DNA of 64,000 bases from NCBI RefSeq assembly GCF_949628215.1, contig NC_134282.1, positions 6,099,223-6,163,222 of the forward strand, written 5' to 3'. Shown piece by piece: positions 51,701-64,000 of the stretch. A program made the translations under genes and the position numbers. Position 1 is the stretch's first letter. Every line of letters begins with the position of its first letter. The stretch comes from Phalacrocorax aristotelis (Eukaryota; Chordata; Aves; Suliformes; Phalacrocoracidae). Below the pieces are notes generated by a model, which saw nothing but the letters and a program-made list of their open reading frames with translations, ran no database searches and had not been told where the DNA came from.

Positions 51701-54688
51701 ACAGGTTAATTTCAGATGGAAATAGCAAGGGATAAAGATTGAGAAAAAGATTTACTATTGCGAAATCACAAGTTGAAGTAGGTTTGGATTTGAATCTAAT
51801 GTCCATAACTTTCACAGATTTTGAGGGAATTAGGTTCTAAGACATACATGAAGTGCATTACTGAAAATTTCACTACTATGTCCAGTACCAGTTTATTAGC
51901 GAAAATTTATTGAAATTCCTTACAGTATCTTCAGATGACGTAAACCATAAACCAATACAGCTATATTGTTTCAGTGGAGTTATAGTGGCCACAGACGAAC
52001 TGAACAACCCTTTAAATCTTTTCAGGAAGTCTAAATTGAGGTTAGGAAAGTATTTTGGTATTTATGCAGTTACTGAATGGTTCTAGTTGTCATTTCATTT
52101 GGAAAAAAAACCACAAGAATAAAAACTGGAGCACAAATTTTATTATATTGGATTGTGCTGCAACTACAAACACTCAATAAAAAGGCAATGGATATAGTAT
52201 AGCACTTTATTTCACACTTAATCTTGCAGTGCTAACAGCTTTGTGCAAAATGAAGTTCTAAATTTACATCAGGATAGAAGAATCCAAATCCTAGCACATT
52301 CAGCTAGTTTAAAAAGTCAAAAGGGGATGGAACTATGTTTTCTGCAGCATTTGCTTAGCCTGTAAAATTAATTTCTGAAGGAATCTTGAAACTCACATAT
52401 TATTGTGGACAGTAATTTTGATAAACGAAAGACAGACCATTAGTAATTTATCTTCTGGCAAATTGGTGCGTACATAGGACATGCCTTGTCCTACTAGCTG
52501 CATCACCACACGCTTCCATCTCTACATGAAACCAGCACAGAATGTCTGAGATTGTGGGGCTTTTGAAGTGTATGTTGCATTTTTTTAATTCTCTTTTTTG
52601 GAGCCTTTAGGGTGCCTGGGTTATGTTTCTTACCTTCTTTTCAGCAATAGAGAAGTGAGTTCTGTAACTACTAATAAAAAGCTGTAAAAATAACACAAGA
52701 ATAACCTTTGAAGATGTCTGCCACAGAATTAGATGCCAGATTCAAGATGAGTATGTTTAATACAAAAGCAGTGATAGTCAGGATTTCTGAGTCTCATTCC
52801 AATCAAGGAAGTTTGTTAAAAAAGAGGAATTCTGTTTATCTTCCAGTTAATCAGACAAGATGGTTTCCCCTCGTTTTCTCCATTCATCAGCCTCTGCTTT
52901 CTTCATGGCCAACTTGCAATGCAGTGGTGTTTAGTGCTGGTAAACAAAGTAATGAATGAAACAAATAAACCCTAGGCTGCTGATCTGCGTTATTTCAATA
53001 TCCCCTCAGATAAGCCTCCTGATTCATTAACAGAGTGTTTGTTGAATTGCTAGACCTTTTAAATTCACTGCAGTGTGCTCATCTCTCTTCATTTGGAAGG
53101 AATTGTGCTTGATTTAGTTATTTCACATGGTAATGTGTGTCACTTGATAATTCTCCTTAGCTTTCATGGATTACATACTACCTTGCATTTACATTTGATT
53201 TCCTGGCACATATCAACATTTAGGAGTTTGTGGATTAAATATAAATAGAGTGTGCCCACTTGTCAGTCCAATTCCAGTGAATTAATAGCTAAGTGTGAAT
53301 CACAACCGTTGTGCCCGAGGAAGGTTACAAAATACGTGTAAGACTGAAAGCAGAAATTTTCACTGTATGTGATGTTTTCACAGAGTTTTTCCCATAGGTC
53401 ACCAAGCTTGTCAGATAAGTTGGACATATATGCCATCAAATTTTCAAAAGCTCATAAGCAGATTTGACTATACTCTGCAGTCCAGAAGCAGAACTTCAAG
53501 TTAACTATATATAATTCAACCAGCTCTAAATAAAATGCAAGTATGTAGTGGTATGACAACGACAGAAGGTAGCTTCATTCCAGACTGATTAAAAATCCAT
53601 CTTAGATGTCATTAAAATATCTGGCTAAATAGCCTTGAGGGGAATTGGTGCCGCTGAGGATCAAAACTTGTTGGTGGTAAAGTATTAATGCGGCAGTTGT
53701 ACCTTTAGTCATTCCCAGTTAGTGTAGCAACACTGTGGTTCCATAAGTAACTAATGCCTTGCAGGAAATAGATGGTTTGCTTTTTTGGTAACATTTGAAA
53801 TGGTAGGGAATGGAGGAATATTTGCTGGAGCAGGAAAACAGGTGCACTACATGACATTTAGAGTATTTTCCCTTTGAAAAATGGAATTCTACTGAATATT
53901 GGTAAGTTCCTGTGGAAAAGAAAACAGTACACTCCAAACAGGACTGCTGACATCAGCATAATAACAGACCCTGAATTTCCCATGGTGCCATGGACTTGCA
54001 CTGCAGAACAATCTTCACCAACTGGTTCACAGAGCTGTGCTTGCCTATGGGCTCCTTTTAATGTTAGGGAAAGATCGTGCTCACACCATGTTCAACTCAG
54101 TAGTGCCAGAGACTGTCTAGCCTGCACAGCGGTTGAGTTCTAGGATGCACTCCACAGTCTTAGAGAACTATGTAGTTCTCTTTGGCTTCTTCCCAAAAAT
54201 AATTGCTCCTGGGCTTATCCTGACATGAGTTATCACTCAGACTTGTGTGGGAAATTCCTTCAGACCCCCCAGCTTAGGTGTAGCTGGCAGTCCAGTGAAT
54301 CTTGTTGGGATTGTCATCTTAGTGCTCCTCATGGCATCCACATAATCTGTACAGCGCTATTCAGATTTCTGCTTCTCATGTCACATCGTTTGTGTGTCGT
54401 CTGAGTGCTACCGAGGCTCTAACACACAGGGCCAGCTGCTGCACATTGCTTCTGTGAATCTCTCTGCCAGACTGAGTTTAAAATATTAATCTACAACCTC
54501 ATGATAGCCTTTCTAGGTGATAGCCACAGCTTGCGGGACTCATTTAGGACATTTTCTTCCGAAGATGCCATCTTTATAGATCTGCGAGGAAAACATCTTC
54601 ATACAATTATGTCAGACAACTCAGATTCTGTTCTCCTTTGTTTGTTCACTGCTTACTAGTTGGATACCATCTCTGTTTCACAACTCAT
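48789..54688. other. Unique AT-rich noncoding DNA
   Basis: No gene or interspersed repeat is recognised. Open frames are 89 codons or less (the longest at 53874-54143 plus) and have no family match. The region near 50.88-50.96 kb is rich in TAATTA/ATTATTAA and looks like a possible conserved noncoding element. The region 53.9-54.6 kb is closer to balanced base composition but carries no recognisable exon. Confidence 0.45.
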
Positions 54689-54719
54689 TCTTTTCTTTCT
54701 TTCTTTTTTTTTTTTTTTT
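54689..54719. repeat. (TTTC)n followed by poly-T
   Basis: Several CTTT/TTTC units run into an uninterrupted stretch of 16 T residues. Read on the minus strand this is a poly-A followed by (GAAA)n, which could be the decayed tail of a retroposed sequence, but nothing recognisable precedes it on that strand. Simple repeat is the safe call. Confidence 0.75.
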
Positions 54720-57180
54720 AATTTAAGATGAGGCAGCGCTAGTGTACCTAGCTGAAGTATCAAGCTAGTGTACCTTGAGTGCTTATGGCACATTGTTCCA
54801 AGACTTGTGATGGACTCCAACCTCTATAGAAATATCACTGTAAATTATTAAGGGCTGGTGTTTTTGTAGGTTATGCCTTACAGCTTTGGAACAACTTTAT
54901 TATCAGAAATACAGAAAGCTAAGGTTAACCCTTCAAAAGGTTATCTGAATGCACTGAAAGGAGTAACTTCAGCTTCACCCTTTCCGTCAGTGAAATTATA
55001 TTTTCTTGGCAACAAAATTCTGTTCTCCCGACATGCTTTTTGCCTCAATTGCAAAACTGTTTCAGTTAATCAGTTTTATTCACACTGACTTTTTGTCATC
55101 TTGATCATTATTACAGACAAATAAGCTGATCAACAGCAAGTCTCTCCTCCTACAATATAGTCATGATCACTTTGCCTGGCAGAAAGGTAGAGTTTTAAAA
55201 TAGTTCAGTAATTTAGCCTACTTTTTATACAATGAGAATGGGATAAGATGGAAATAAGTGGTATAGACTTAGTCCATACCCATCAAAGTCAATGAAAAGA
55301 TGCTAGATACTATTTAAAGGCTCAAGTTCAGTCCACCAGTGAGCTGTAAACTTATCACAAAAGTTTTGGAGGCAATGGAGGACTCTTACCACACTTTGAG
55401 ACCACAGATAGGTGTGGTAGCAAACATACTAAATTGGAAGGTTATCTTCAACTTGATATTTCCATCTTACTTCTCAGAGCACTTTACAATTAACAGCGCT
55501 TTTTTTCTTTTTTTTTTTAAATGAAGTGTTTTTCAAGTAAGGTCAAAACAGATGAATATGGATGTAAATGGGCCCTTTAATTACAAACATCAATATATCT
55601 TTTGCATAAAATACCTTGGAACATTTGAATGCATTATTTGGAAGTACAAGACAAATGGCTGTGCACTTAAAGTGTCACTCACAAGGTCACCACTCACAAA
55701 AGAAGTGAGTAAGAGCATGAACCGCCTGTGTGTGTGCACCAGCCGCACTCCCCTTTGCCCCAAGGAAAAATTACCCTATTGACCTGCAGGGCCCCATGGA
55801 GACAGAGGTGTTCGTTTAGACAATTACTGTATACTAGCTGATGAGCTATAAATTCTAGAGGTATTATGAAACAGAGTCAGCTTCACGGAAATTTTCCCAT
55901 TTCCGTGCTGTAAAGCTCACCAGGTTGTCTCCTGCCACCATGTTTCATATACTGTTGGCAGATAATAATGGATTCGGTGCTTTTAAAACTAAATTGTCTC
56001 TCCATCACAAGAACAATATACAAACAGAGAGCAAATACAGACAGTGCAAAGGTTTCCTATCTCTTAAAACCTCCAGTAAGGTCAGTCCTTTCTGAACAGA
56101 ACTCAAATATCTGTGGAGGGAAGGAGGGTAAGGAGCAGGCGGCAAGGAGACCTTCAGGATATGTCTGTCCTACAGAGCAGATGGTCAATGTAGCCATCGG
56201 TGAGTCACATCACCTCTTTCTGTCTCACTGCTAATACACATTCTAGGAAAACCAATGCAGGGCTTTTTGTTGTTTTGGTTTTTTTTAATAAATTTGCTAT
56301 AAACTAGTTTTTAGAAGATATCTAAGATAAATGCAGGTACCAGGGCTACGTGCTGAACTAGAACACGGAACCCACTCTGTTTTACTTCATTTTTTCTTTG
56401 TGTGGTTTTTTTTTTTGTTTCTATTACTAATTTATCTTGGATTATTTTCCTGATACTTTTTCTTTGTTCCTATTTGCTATCCTTTCCTGCACGTTTTTAA
56501 GGGTGTACTCTATTTCTTTATTGTGTCTCTTATTTTCAGGTTCCACAAGGAAAAAATGTTCCAGTGTTAAAATTGATGTTTTAACAGTTAAAAAGGTCTT
56601 GTAACTTTATTGAACACATACACTTTCAAAAGTGTTCTAGAAAGAACTACTCCATGTCTGCAGTCTCCTGTGCTCAGTTGTGGTTCGAAAGATGTCAAAG
56701 TTGGACTTTTTCTGAGCTATTCTAAAGTCGTCCTGGACTTTGGGACATGGATCAGATATTTTCAGTAGAGTGGGCTTACCTCCTGTCAGGAATCATTAGG
56801 GAAAAAAAGGTAAAACAAACACGTAGTTACACAGGGCCAACACTATAATCAAATAAGTAGTTCTTGTAGCTTGTTTATAATTGCCCTTCTGCTTATTTTT
56901 CACAGCATCACCTGAGTCCCCGAGGCTTCTGCCAGGAATAGAGGGTCTTATTTAAGTTTAATATATTTCATATTTGAGGTTAGCTTAGAGTGCATCTTAC
57001 ATAATTATAAGCCAAATACTTTTATTTTGATTTTTTAAAATAATTATTTAAAGATGCTCCAGGTCACGTAGCTTGTCCTTGTGAAAATTTAGCAACTACC
57101 GAAGTGATGACTAAAATGACTGTACTTTGCATAATGCCAGCAGTCAAAAACCTTAAAAGCTAAATAATACAAAACATTAA
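54720..57180. other. Unique noncoding DNA
   Basis: No gene is recognised. A short duplication of GCTAGTGTACCT lies at 54738-54749 and 54764-54775 (26-bp period), directly beside the T-rich tract. A stem CACGGAAA-ttttccca-TTTCCGTG lies at 55884-55907. T-rich runs occur near 55501-55518 and 56406-56416. The frames of 71-88 codons have no family match. Confidence 0.45.
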
Positions 57181-57420
57181 TGGCTGGTCTTTTTCATGCA
57201 TCTCAGCTACTTTAGCAGATGTAATATTATTAGCTTCTTCTGTTCACAGTAAATTAGATATGCAATCAGTAGGGGTAAGAGACAGATTTACAGAATATGA
57301 AAGTGGCCTGTAAAAGAATATTCACAACAGCAATTAGTGTTGCTGAAACTTGGGACAGGCAAAGTATTTTGTAAACATAAGAACCATGGTTTATTTCTAG
57401 AAGTTAATTCAGGCAAAGTA
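57180..57420. promoter_or_regulatory. Candidate noncoding element with forkhead-type site
   Basis: TGTAAACA, a forkhead consensus core, lies near 57370, with CAATTA/TTAATT cores and a 'ccatggtttattt' sequence close by. No frame or repeat accounts for the segment. Function is inferred from motif content only. Confidence 0.12.
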
Positions 57421-58339
57421 CTTTATTTCTGAATGCCAATGTTGTTTTGCATTTTGTGGGTGGAATCACGTCTGTGGCAGGTGGTTGGTGGCAGTGGCTG
57501 AAACAGGTTGTTACTAGCCAAAGGACTTTTCCTGATATTTCAAGTAGCGGGAATCTGTGTTGCATAAAGGATTTATAACTGGCAGGTTTTAGAAACAGTT
57601 GTGTGCAAACTGATAGGCAAGCCCTTATCTATGCCACGGTTCCAGCTGGCTGCTAACCATTTAAATCAGTTATGTGACTGCATGCTTTGGTGATAGTGCT
57701 TTGTGGTTTTTCTTCCCTTAGTCTGGCAGATAGATTCAGCTGGACTCCATTTTTTTGATGCTTTGGGTTTGCTAACTTAGCACCAGACTGGGTTGCTAGA
57801 GACTGCTAAGAGTGATATTTGGTCTATAAAACTTTTAATGAGATGATGGTAATGAGAATCTCTCTGAACACCCATGCTTTTTTTAGAAATCTGCAGATGC
57901 TTTACAGGTTTTTTTATTAAATCTCAAAGAATTCCTGGAATGTCTTCATATGATAGCCTTTTCCCATAAAGCAAAAAACTGAGGTCATGCCAGAAAGATA
58001 GTCTTGAATCAGGAACAGAATCTAACGCCTTCTTCTTCTCAGTCCTGCATTATAATTATTAAATCACTACCTGAAATGTAACAGAAGTTGAGAACTAGGT
58101 TCTCACTCGACATAAAAAGCAACCAGCCTCGGAAGCTATTAGGAAGGCTGAAGTCAGAGAGACCATAGTGCCTTACAGCAGCAGAGCAGATGGTTCTGAC
58201 TCCTTTCTTAAAATTCTTTGTTACAGTTTACATGGATTGACTGCCTAAACTCAGTGCTATTTAAAATAAAAATAGGCAGTTGTAACACCGGGCTTTCTTT
58301 TTTTTCCTTCCTTTTATTTTAATAGCAAATTGAAGGAGC

Positions 58340-58540
58340 AGTATAACTGTATAATGGTGTGATAAATCAGTCAATTTACATCTGGCAGAATAGAATTAGC
58401 ATTGCCATTACTTCATATTAGGGCATGGCTATGACTATGGAATTGATTTCAGAGTGAGGCTGATCCATTACTATTTTGTTAATATTGAATTTTAAATAGC
58501 ATGATGAATTACTAATCAATGCAGTTAAAGAAGCAACTTA
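58340..58540. promoter_or_regulatory. Candidate conserved noncoding element with PBX-HOX-type site
   Basis: ATAAATCA at 58362-58369 (TGATTTAT on the other strand) matches the composite PBX-posterior HOX site. It is followed over about 150 bp by ATTA/TAAT-type homeodomain cores (for example gaattactaatcaatg near 58507-58522). The segment lacks low-complexity runs and open frames and looks like the body of a developmental enhancer. This is a pattern judgement that needs alignment to other vertebrates. Confidence 0.2.
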
Positions 58541-61500
58541 GGAAAAAAACCCTATTTACTTTTTTAATTGTGTCATTTTACTGGGCTTCCATATTAGGAA
58601 GTCCATAAAAATAATATTACAGTTACACTGTGGTCACTTGTGCAATTCAAGGAACAATCTTTGTTAGGCTAAGAGAGAAATTTTTCACTCATTTATATTC
58701 CCTACAAATTTCCACCATTTTTGGTACACTGTGGGCTTGCTCTGAAAAGATAGACCAATGTTGTTGTGCTGTTTCATATCCTAAATAAAATAATCTATTA
58801 ACAAATGGAATGAAACTGATTAATTCCTTCTTTGTACAAAATACCTTTCCATTTGTTTTTCTTAGTTGTGTATACTTCTTATTCTAACCTAGAGATAGAG
58901 TTTAGGTTTATGAGTTTATCCTAAACCTGAAGAAGGTTTTAGTCAGAGGAATTTTGCTCTTTTCCTTACTTCTAACTTCTGTCTCTCCTGGTAGAAACAC
59001 CATACCACAGAGATACCTCCATTGCGTCTCATCTCAGATATACATTTTATTGAACAGATAAAGCTAACGTATGCACATTCTTTGCTAGGAAATCTCTGTG
59101 ATGATAGAAGTAGAGAAATATAAAATGGACTCAACCTGCCCATAGGCTGGGAACAGAGATCTCTTATCCTCTGTATAAGTTACTGGAAATCCTTCTCACA
59201 AATCTGCACTATCTAGAAGAGAAATGGAAATTCAGTAATGCAATGCTACTTCATTCTGGTGATCAGCATCTTGCCTTTATAGAAAAAGAGAACAGAAGCT
59301 AGCTCTTCTTAAAGTGTGAAGGAATTTCAATTAAAAAATGACTATTTGAAAACTATTTTCACCATATCTTTATTTTAGCTATTGTTTTCACAGCTCCTGT
59401 AATCAAAAGCCAAACACAGATGACAACGAAATGGCAGCTTGCAAAATTTCCAGAAAATTGGAACAAAATCAATTGCTAAATCAAACTGAATTCATTAAGA
59501 TGTAACTTTAAGAAGTACATATAATCTTTCTCTTCACCTACAAGAGCCTCTTTAATATGGACAGGATAATAATTATTAATCATGTCTCCAATGAATCCCC
59601 ACAATGAAACACTGCTCCGAAGTGAACAGAATATGTTCAGTCTCTTGGAAGAAATGTTGAATAGGGCTAAACAAGCTTTTTGCTCATGCTGTGCAGTTTC
59701 ATTAATATAAGTGGGAGTCTCAAAGATGTTCACTGACAACTGTTGGAGTGCTCTCTTGGGAAACACCGGCACTCCTCAGAGAAGTGGTGTGAAAATCCTT
59801 CGCTTGGGCAATTTTCCATAACCACTGGGTTATTCCACAAGCATTCTTCTGAAATCGGTTGAGGCATTAAACACATGTGAAAACAGACATGCCACCGTCC
59901 TTTGTCAAATGTTCTTGAACTGCATCCAGCAAGCAGGCTTACCAAAATAAGGTACCGCTCACTGTGAATAAGGATGACGAGATTTGGCTTCAGTATCATG
60001 GAAATATATTTGTCATTCTGATCTGCAATGACATGGGAAAAAGTCTATTGCTGCTAAGGAGAACAGCCATTTTACTGTGAAGAACCCTGGCGTTGAAACA
60101 ATTCTGTGTGTTTTCAACCATTTTGTGCAGACATTTTCCCCTCCCCCCCAATTTCACAGCAGTTTTTCCCTGAAATGTGCATTTTATTTCTAAAACACTG
60201 AGATATATAACCTAAACCAGTATTTCCCATCACTGGGAAAAAAAAAAAAAACAACAAACCCAGAAAGCATTATTTTTTCTGTTCTGAAAATCATTGCCTT
60301 TGGTACCACATTTGCAAAAATGTTTCCTACCACCACAACCCCCCCAACATGTATAAACTTCTATCAGTAGTTTTTAATTATCTGCTTCGTGTACCAAACT
60401 ATTTATGGGTCTTTGAAATATTCAGGTATCAGTTTTTACTCTGTCTACATGCTGTCTTTCAGTTCCTGCCATTGCATATTTGAATAACAAATATTAGGTT
60501 CATTCAGAATTACAGCCAGTTAATTCTTAACATATAAAACTCTAGATAAATAGTTATAAATCTAAACATAAAAAATATATTTATAAAATATTCTGACCAT
60601 CAGCTTAGTAGGCAGTAGGAGAACAAAGCTTCCATCCTCCTTCTTATGCTTATGTAGCTGAAATCTGGATTCATGCATTGAGGGGATCACACAGAAGAAC
60701 TCGGTACCGGGGAAATTCTCATCATCACTCTTGTAAATGCACTAAGTTTTTTCTAATCTTTTAGGTACTGAAAGTGTCCTGATTCCCAGGTTTATCTCAG
60801 CAAAGAATAAGTGTCTGAATGTCCCTTTGTATGATGAGCTCCTGTTAGGCACTGCAAATGTCAGTGGATGATAACGATCCCAGAACAGGTGAGGCAACTC
60901 TTCAGCAGGGATTTGCAAGGATTTGGGATACTTAACCATGCAGTCTCTTCACAACTTGTCTCAAAAGTTGACTCTCACTTCACCTTCTCATTAGAACTAA
61001 AGTCAGGCAAAGCTCTTGGTAATGTTTATAAAGGTCAGTGCTTTGAATTTTTTTCCGTGTTATTGTAGATAATAATCTGGTTTTGGATGAAAAATCGCAA
61101 ATATCTGAAAAGCAGACACAAATTTTTGGAGTTGTACTTAACTGGAAGTGAATTAATTCTATCCTGTGACACAGGCTTTCTTTCTGCTGGACACTTACCT
61201 TTCAGGTATGGTGATTTTTTCCTGCAATTAAAATGGGACAGATAAATGGACAGATAGATACGTTGTCATATATTCCCATTGCCCTGGTGTCTAACAAAGA
61301 GCCATCCGGTCCCTTTAATCAGATAACCTGAGAACAGTAGATTGACTGGCCTTTAAACCTCAAAAGATGACCAGGCAGCATTTTTAGTGAGAAAAATTAT
61401 TTCTTTGTTATCAGGAAGGAGGGGACCACTGCTTGAAGAACAGTATACGAAATAATGCATTCTTGGCATGTAGAATGAAAGGCTTAATAGACACAACAAG

Positions 61501-63803
61501 CATTTTCTGTGACTAGAAACTGTAAAGAGAGAAACAAATGCTTGTTTAGTTTGAATTTATTCATTTGTCATTGCTTCTACCTTTCCTACATGAGCTTTAG
61601 AGGTACAAAATCTCTGTGTAACCAATTAGAACAGGACCATGCTAACAAATCTATCCCTTTGGGTTACTCTCCAGTAGAGGTTGCTTTTTTTTATTCATTA
61701 CGCACTAAATTACTCCAAGAAAGTCAAGCATATATTTCAGCAAGATGAAAGCATGAAAGTGTCAGGAGAAATATTTCTTTAAGATTTTAGTTAGAGCGTT
61801 AGAAATTCTGCTCTCCTAGCCGCTCGAAGTCATGCTTGGTGCTATGCTTTTTGCTTGCTGTGATTTTCACTACAGCAAATCCTGACTTTCAGCATCACAA
61901 GGATTAGGCTATTAAAAGTGTTCTTTCGTAGCAGATTCAGGAGTTATACAGCCTGGGATTTCAGGTCACGCTAATTCTGATACACCTTTGTCGTTCAGGA
62001 GAAGAGGCGAGTGAATTCTGCATTGTTTCCTCACAACATTTTAGTCTGTGCTCTCTGCTCAAGTTTTAACTAGCACATGTTTGGGAAGGAAAGGGACAAT
62101 AACGTTGGACTTGCTGTTCGCAGAAATTGGTAGTTTGCCTTTTTCTGTCTCTTTTTGCAACAGTTGTAGACCGCAAACCGAGGCCATGCAGCTCTCTAAT
62201 AATGTGTCATGGAGGAATTGACTACAGATATGTGCACAGATATGTGCTAAAGAGTGCATTTGAAGTTCACTTTTGTTATGAAACATGGAGCGGGAGATCT
62301 CCTGAGGCAAGAGATTTTATTAACCTTTCCTTCTTGAGGCTGAAGGGGCAGATATGCAGGATTAGCCTGTTTCAGTGGTATTTTGGGACTTGCATTGTTA
62401 TTTCTGTACCTGAAGTGCAAGAGGATACAAAAATGGGGGATATTGGTAGGATAATATTCAGGATTTCTAACATTCTTCTGAGGAACATAAAGTAACTTTA
62501 GAAATCCTTCCTTGCAAAGTAGAGAAAATATATATAGAAAATGGGCCATTCATTTGTTGACCATGTACTCTGAAAAACATACTTAAATGAAGCAAGCAGA
62601 GGCTTACAGATAGGGACACTATTTATCTATTGCAGTTTGAGGAAATAATTCTTTCCTTTGCTAAGTATTCTTTACGCTGGTAGAGGTGTGCTGTGTTACT
62701 GAACTGCAGTGAATTATACCACCAATTTTGTAAACTGTAGCCTCTGGCAAATGAAAAACTTAGTATGCGTTGTACCACTCAAAGTTTTCTCCAATGGTTG
62801 ATGTAGTATTTCAGATTAGTCTCCAGTAAAATAAAGTAACACCCTTTTGTTCAGAAAGTCATCTAACCAGGGAGCTTATGATCTTTATCAGCAAATTATT
62901 TGCATTTTTTTTGCTACAGCATCAGAGAGGGGAAAGAGAGACAGAGAATGAAACAACAACAACAAAGAAGTGTAGAGCTGTTTGGCAGAGGTTCTAAAGC
63001 GAAGCCTGAAGTGTATTTATGGTTATAATTTTGCACAGATCACTTGGTGCTCTAACACCGTGCTGCTGATCACAACATAAATCACACTTTAATTTTAACC
63101 TTTGCAATTCATCAATAGTTTCAATATCAAATATAATTCAGCACTGACACTATTGGTTTACAGGTAAGTGGAATAAGAATGGAGGAGACTTAGTAATGGA
63201 TTAGTTGGCCTGTCAACAGAGGCAGAAAGATTCATGTTGTCTTCTCTATGTTTCTATCACATGCACAAAGCTATAAATAATGGCAACAGCTAATCAGACA
63301 CAAGAAAGATATATGCTGTCATTGAAAATCAGTTATTTGTACCATCTAAGCTTTAAAAATTTAGCCACTAAAAGGGAATCCATTTACTAAAAGAGCATTT
63401 TGCTGCTTGTTCAACATAGCTCTATATATATTTAAGGGATTTTCTTTTAAACATACAAAATTATTTTCTTTGGTCATGGTATAATGGTCCTGTTTCTGAA
63501 TAAATGCTCACGCAACGCTGGCGAATGAGCAGCGTTTTTAGGAAAAGAAAATCCTACTTGGCCAAACAATTTTTTTTTGCTTTGAACATGTAAGGCCAGA
63601 ATTTGACTTATTTTTCTGCTAAATGTTAAAATAAAAGATTTGTCTGTTGCCAGGTTTCTTAGTCTAAACCTGTTCACTCTGATACTAGAAATTTGGAAAA
63701 TGTCTAACTTCTAAGAGTTTCAAGTTTGCAACAGCCCCCTGAATGCTGTCCTTCACTCTTAACCCAGCAATTCAATGGGATGAACAAACAACTAAATCTG
63801 CGT
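58541..63803. other. Unique AT-rich noncoding DNA
   Basis: No gene is recognised. The longest frame in the window is here (122 codons plus, 62127-62495) but has no family match and is crossed by a 100-codon minus frame. Two overlapping minus-strand frames at 59476-59999 are discussed as a possible frameshifted remnant. An A run of 14 lies at 60238-60251. Confidence 0.45.
60238..60251. repeat. Poly-A run
   Basis: Fourteen A residues followed by acaacaaac. No retroposed body is recognised upstream. Confidence 0.7.
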
Positions 63804-63817
63804 TGTGGTGGTGGTGG
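63804..63817. repeat. (TGG)n trinucleotide repeat
   Basis: Four GTG/TGG units in a row; a short simple repeat with no coding context. Confidence 0.65.
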
Positions 63818-63920
63818 AACAGTGGCCTGCAGAGGCTGATTAACTCTGTCTTTGCAGATATTCAAAATGTTACTGGATGTGATGAGAAGTAGCCTGATTT
63901 AACTTGAAAGTTATCCCTAC

Positions 63921-63990
63921 TTTGAGTGAGGGAGTGGATCAGATGACCTGCAGAGGTCCCTTCCTACCTAAGTTCTTCTGTGATTCTATG
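63921..63990 (+). mobile_element. CR1 LINE 3' tail fragment
   Basis: CR1 3' signature: 'gtggatcagatgacctgcag', 'aggtcccttcctacctaag', then a TTCTGTG and a terminal ATTCTATG (63983-63990). About 70 bp, 5'-truncated, plus orientation, at the right edge of the window. Confidence 0.88.
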
Positions 63991-64000
63991 TGGCACCCTG

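Noticed and set aside
53104-53124. Similarity to the miR-218 5' end (ttgtgcttgat)
   Set aside because: Only the first 11 bases match. The rest diverges and the downstream sequence does not form the complementary hairpin arm.
57368-57378. TGTAAACAT, resembling the miR-30 seed region
   Set aside because: No complementary CTTTCAGTC-type arm lies nearby. A forkhead-type DNA site is the simpler reading.
62127-62495. Longest open frame, 122 codons plus strand
   Set aside because: It has no recognisable domain, is crossed by a 100-codon frame on the minus strand, and has no splice or promoter context. Its length is within what a 64-kb random search can yield.
1-64000. tRNA, rRNA, CRISPR, prokaryotic operons, integrated virus genes
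   Set aside because: Scanning both strands gave no recognisable tRNA or rRNA sequence, no spaced direct-repeat array, no run of adjacent long open frames, and no retroviral gag/pol/env motif. The only reverse-transcriptase remnant is CR1.

Overview
The window looks like nuclear DNA from a bird (or, less likely, another sauropsid). It is AT-rich and CpG-poor and has no recognisable protein-coding gene. The diagnostic sequences are five CR1 non-LTR retrotransposon copies, recognised by their 3' ends: the 'ggttggac..gat.acct..agaggtccctTCCa' tail followed by ATTCTGTG/ATTCTATG octamers. CR1 is the dominant interspersed repeat of birds. No Alu, L1, B1/B2, fish-type or plant-type repeats were seen, and nothing looks bacterial, viral or plasmid-borne. 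The longest open frame on either strand is only 122 codons. No frame above about 100 codons matches a family I know, apart from the CR1 reverse-transcriptase remnant. The window is best read as a gene-poor intergenic interval or part of a very large intron; the sequence alone cannot say which.

Layout. 1-19.5 kb: unique AT-rich DNA. It includes a TAATTA-rich stretch (about 3.4-3.65 kb), a TALE/octamer-like composite (about 9.6 kb), an ATGCAAAT site (13.35 kb), a small CpG-dense patch with a full NF-E2/antioxidant-response-type site (13.78-13.98 kb) and a 16-bp palindrome made of two E-boxes (18.09 kb). 19.64-19.90 kb: the most promoter-like and exon-like spot, with TATATA, a GC-richer start region, an ATG and a 43-codon open frame, then a GTAAAT donor-like site. 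20.5-29 kb: three CR1 3' tails on the plus strand among unique DNA, with T-rich tracts. 29.12-29.96 kb: one larger, internally deleted CR1 copy on the minus strand that retains broken pieces of the ORF2 reverse transcriptase and C-terminus. 30-46.8 kb: unique DNA without recognisable features. 46.86-46.95 kb: three copies of CAGCCAAT in mixed orientation followed by a TATA-like box. 47-63.9 kb: unique DNA with simple repeats and some stretches that look like conserved noncoding elements. 63.92-63.99 kb: a fifth CR1 tail.

No operon, CRISPR array, tRNA, rRNA or convincing small RNA was found, and I did not find a new biological system. The best leads are regulatory: the 19.7-kb promoter/small-ORF candidate, the CCAAT cluster at 46.9 kb and the CpG/NF-E2 patch at 13.8 kb. 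All are sequence-pattern inferences and would need cross-species alignment or transcript data to confirm.
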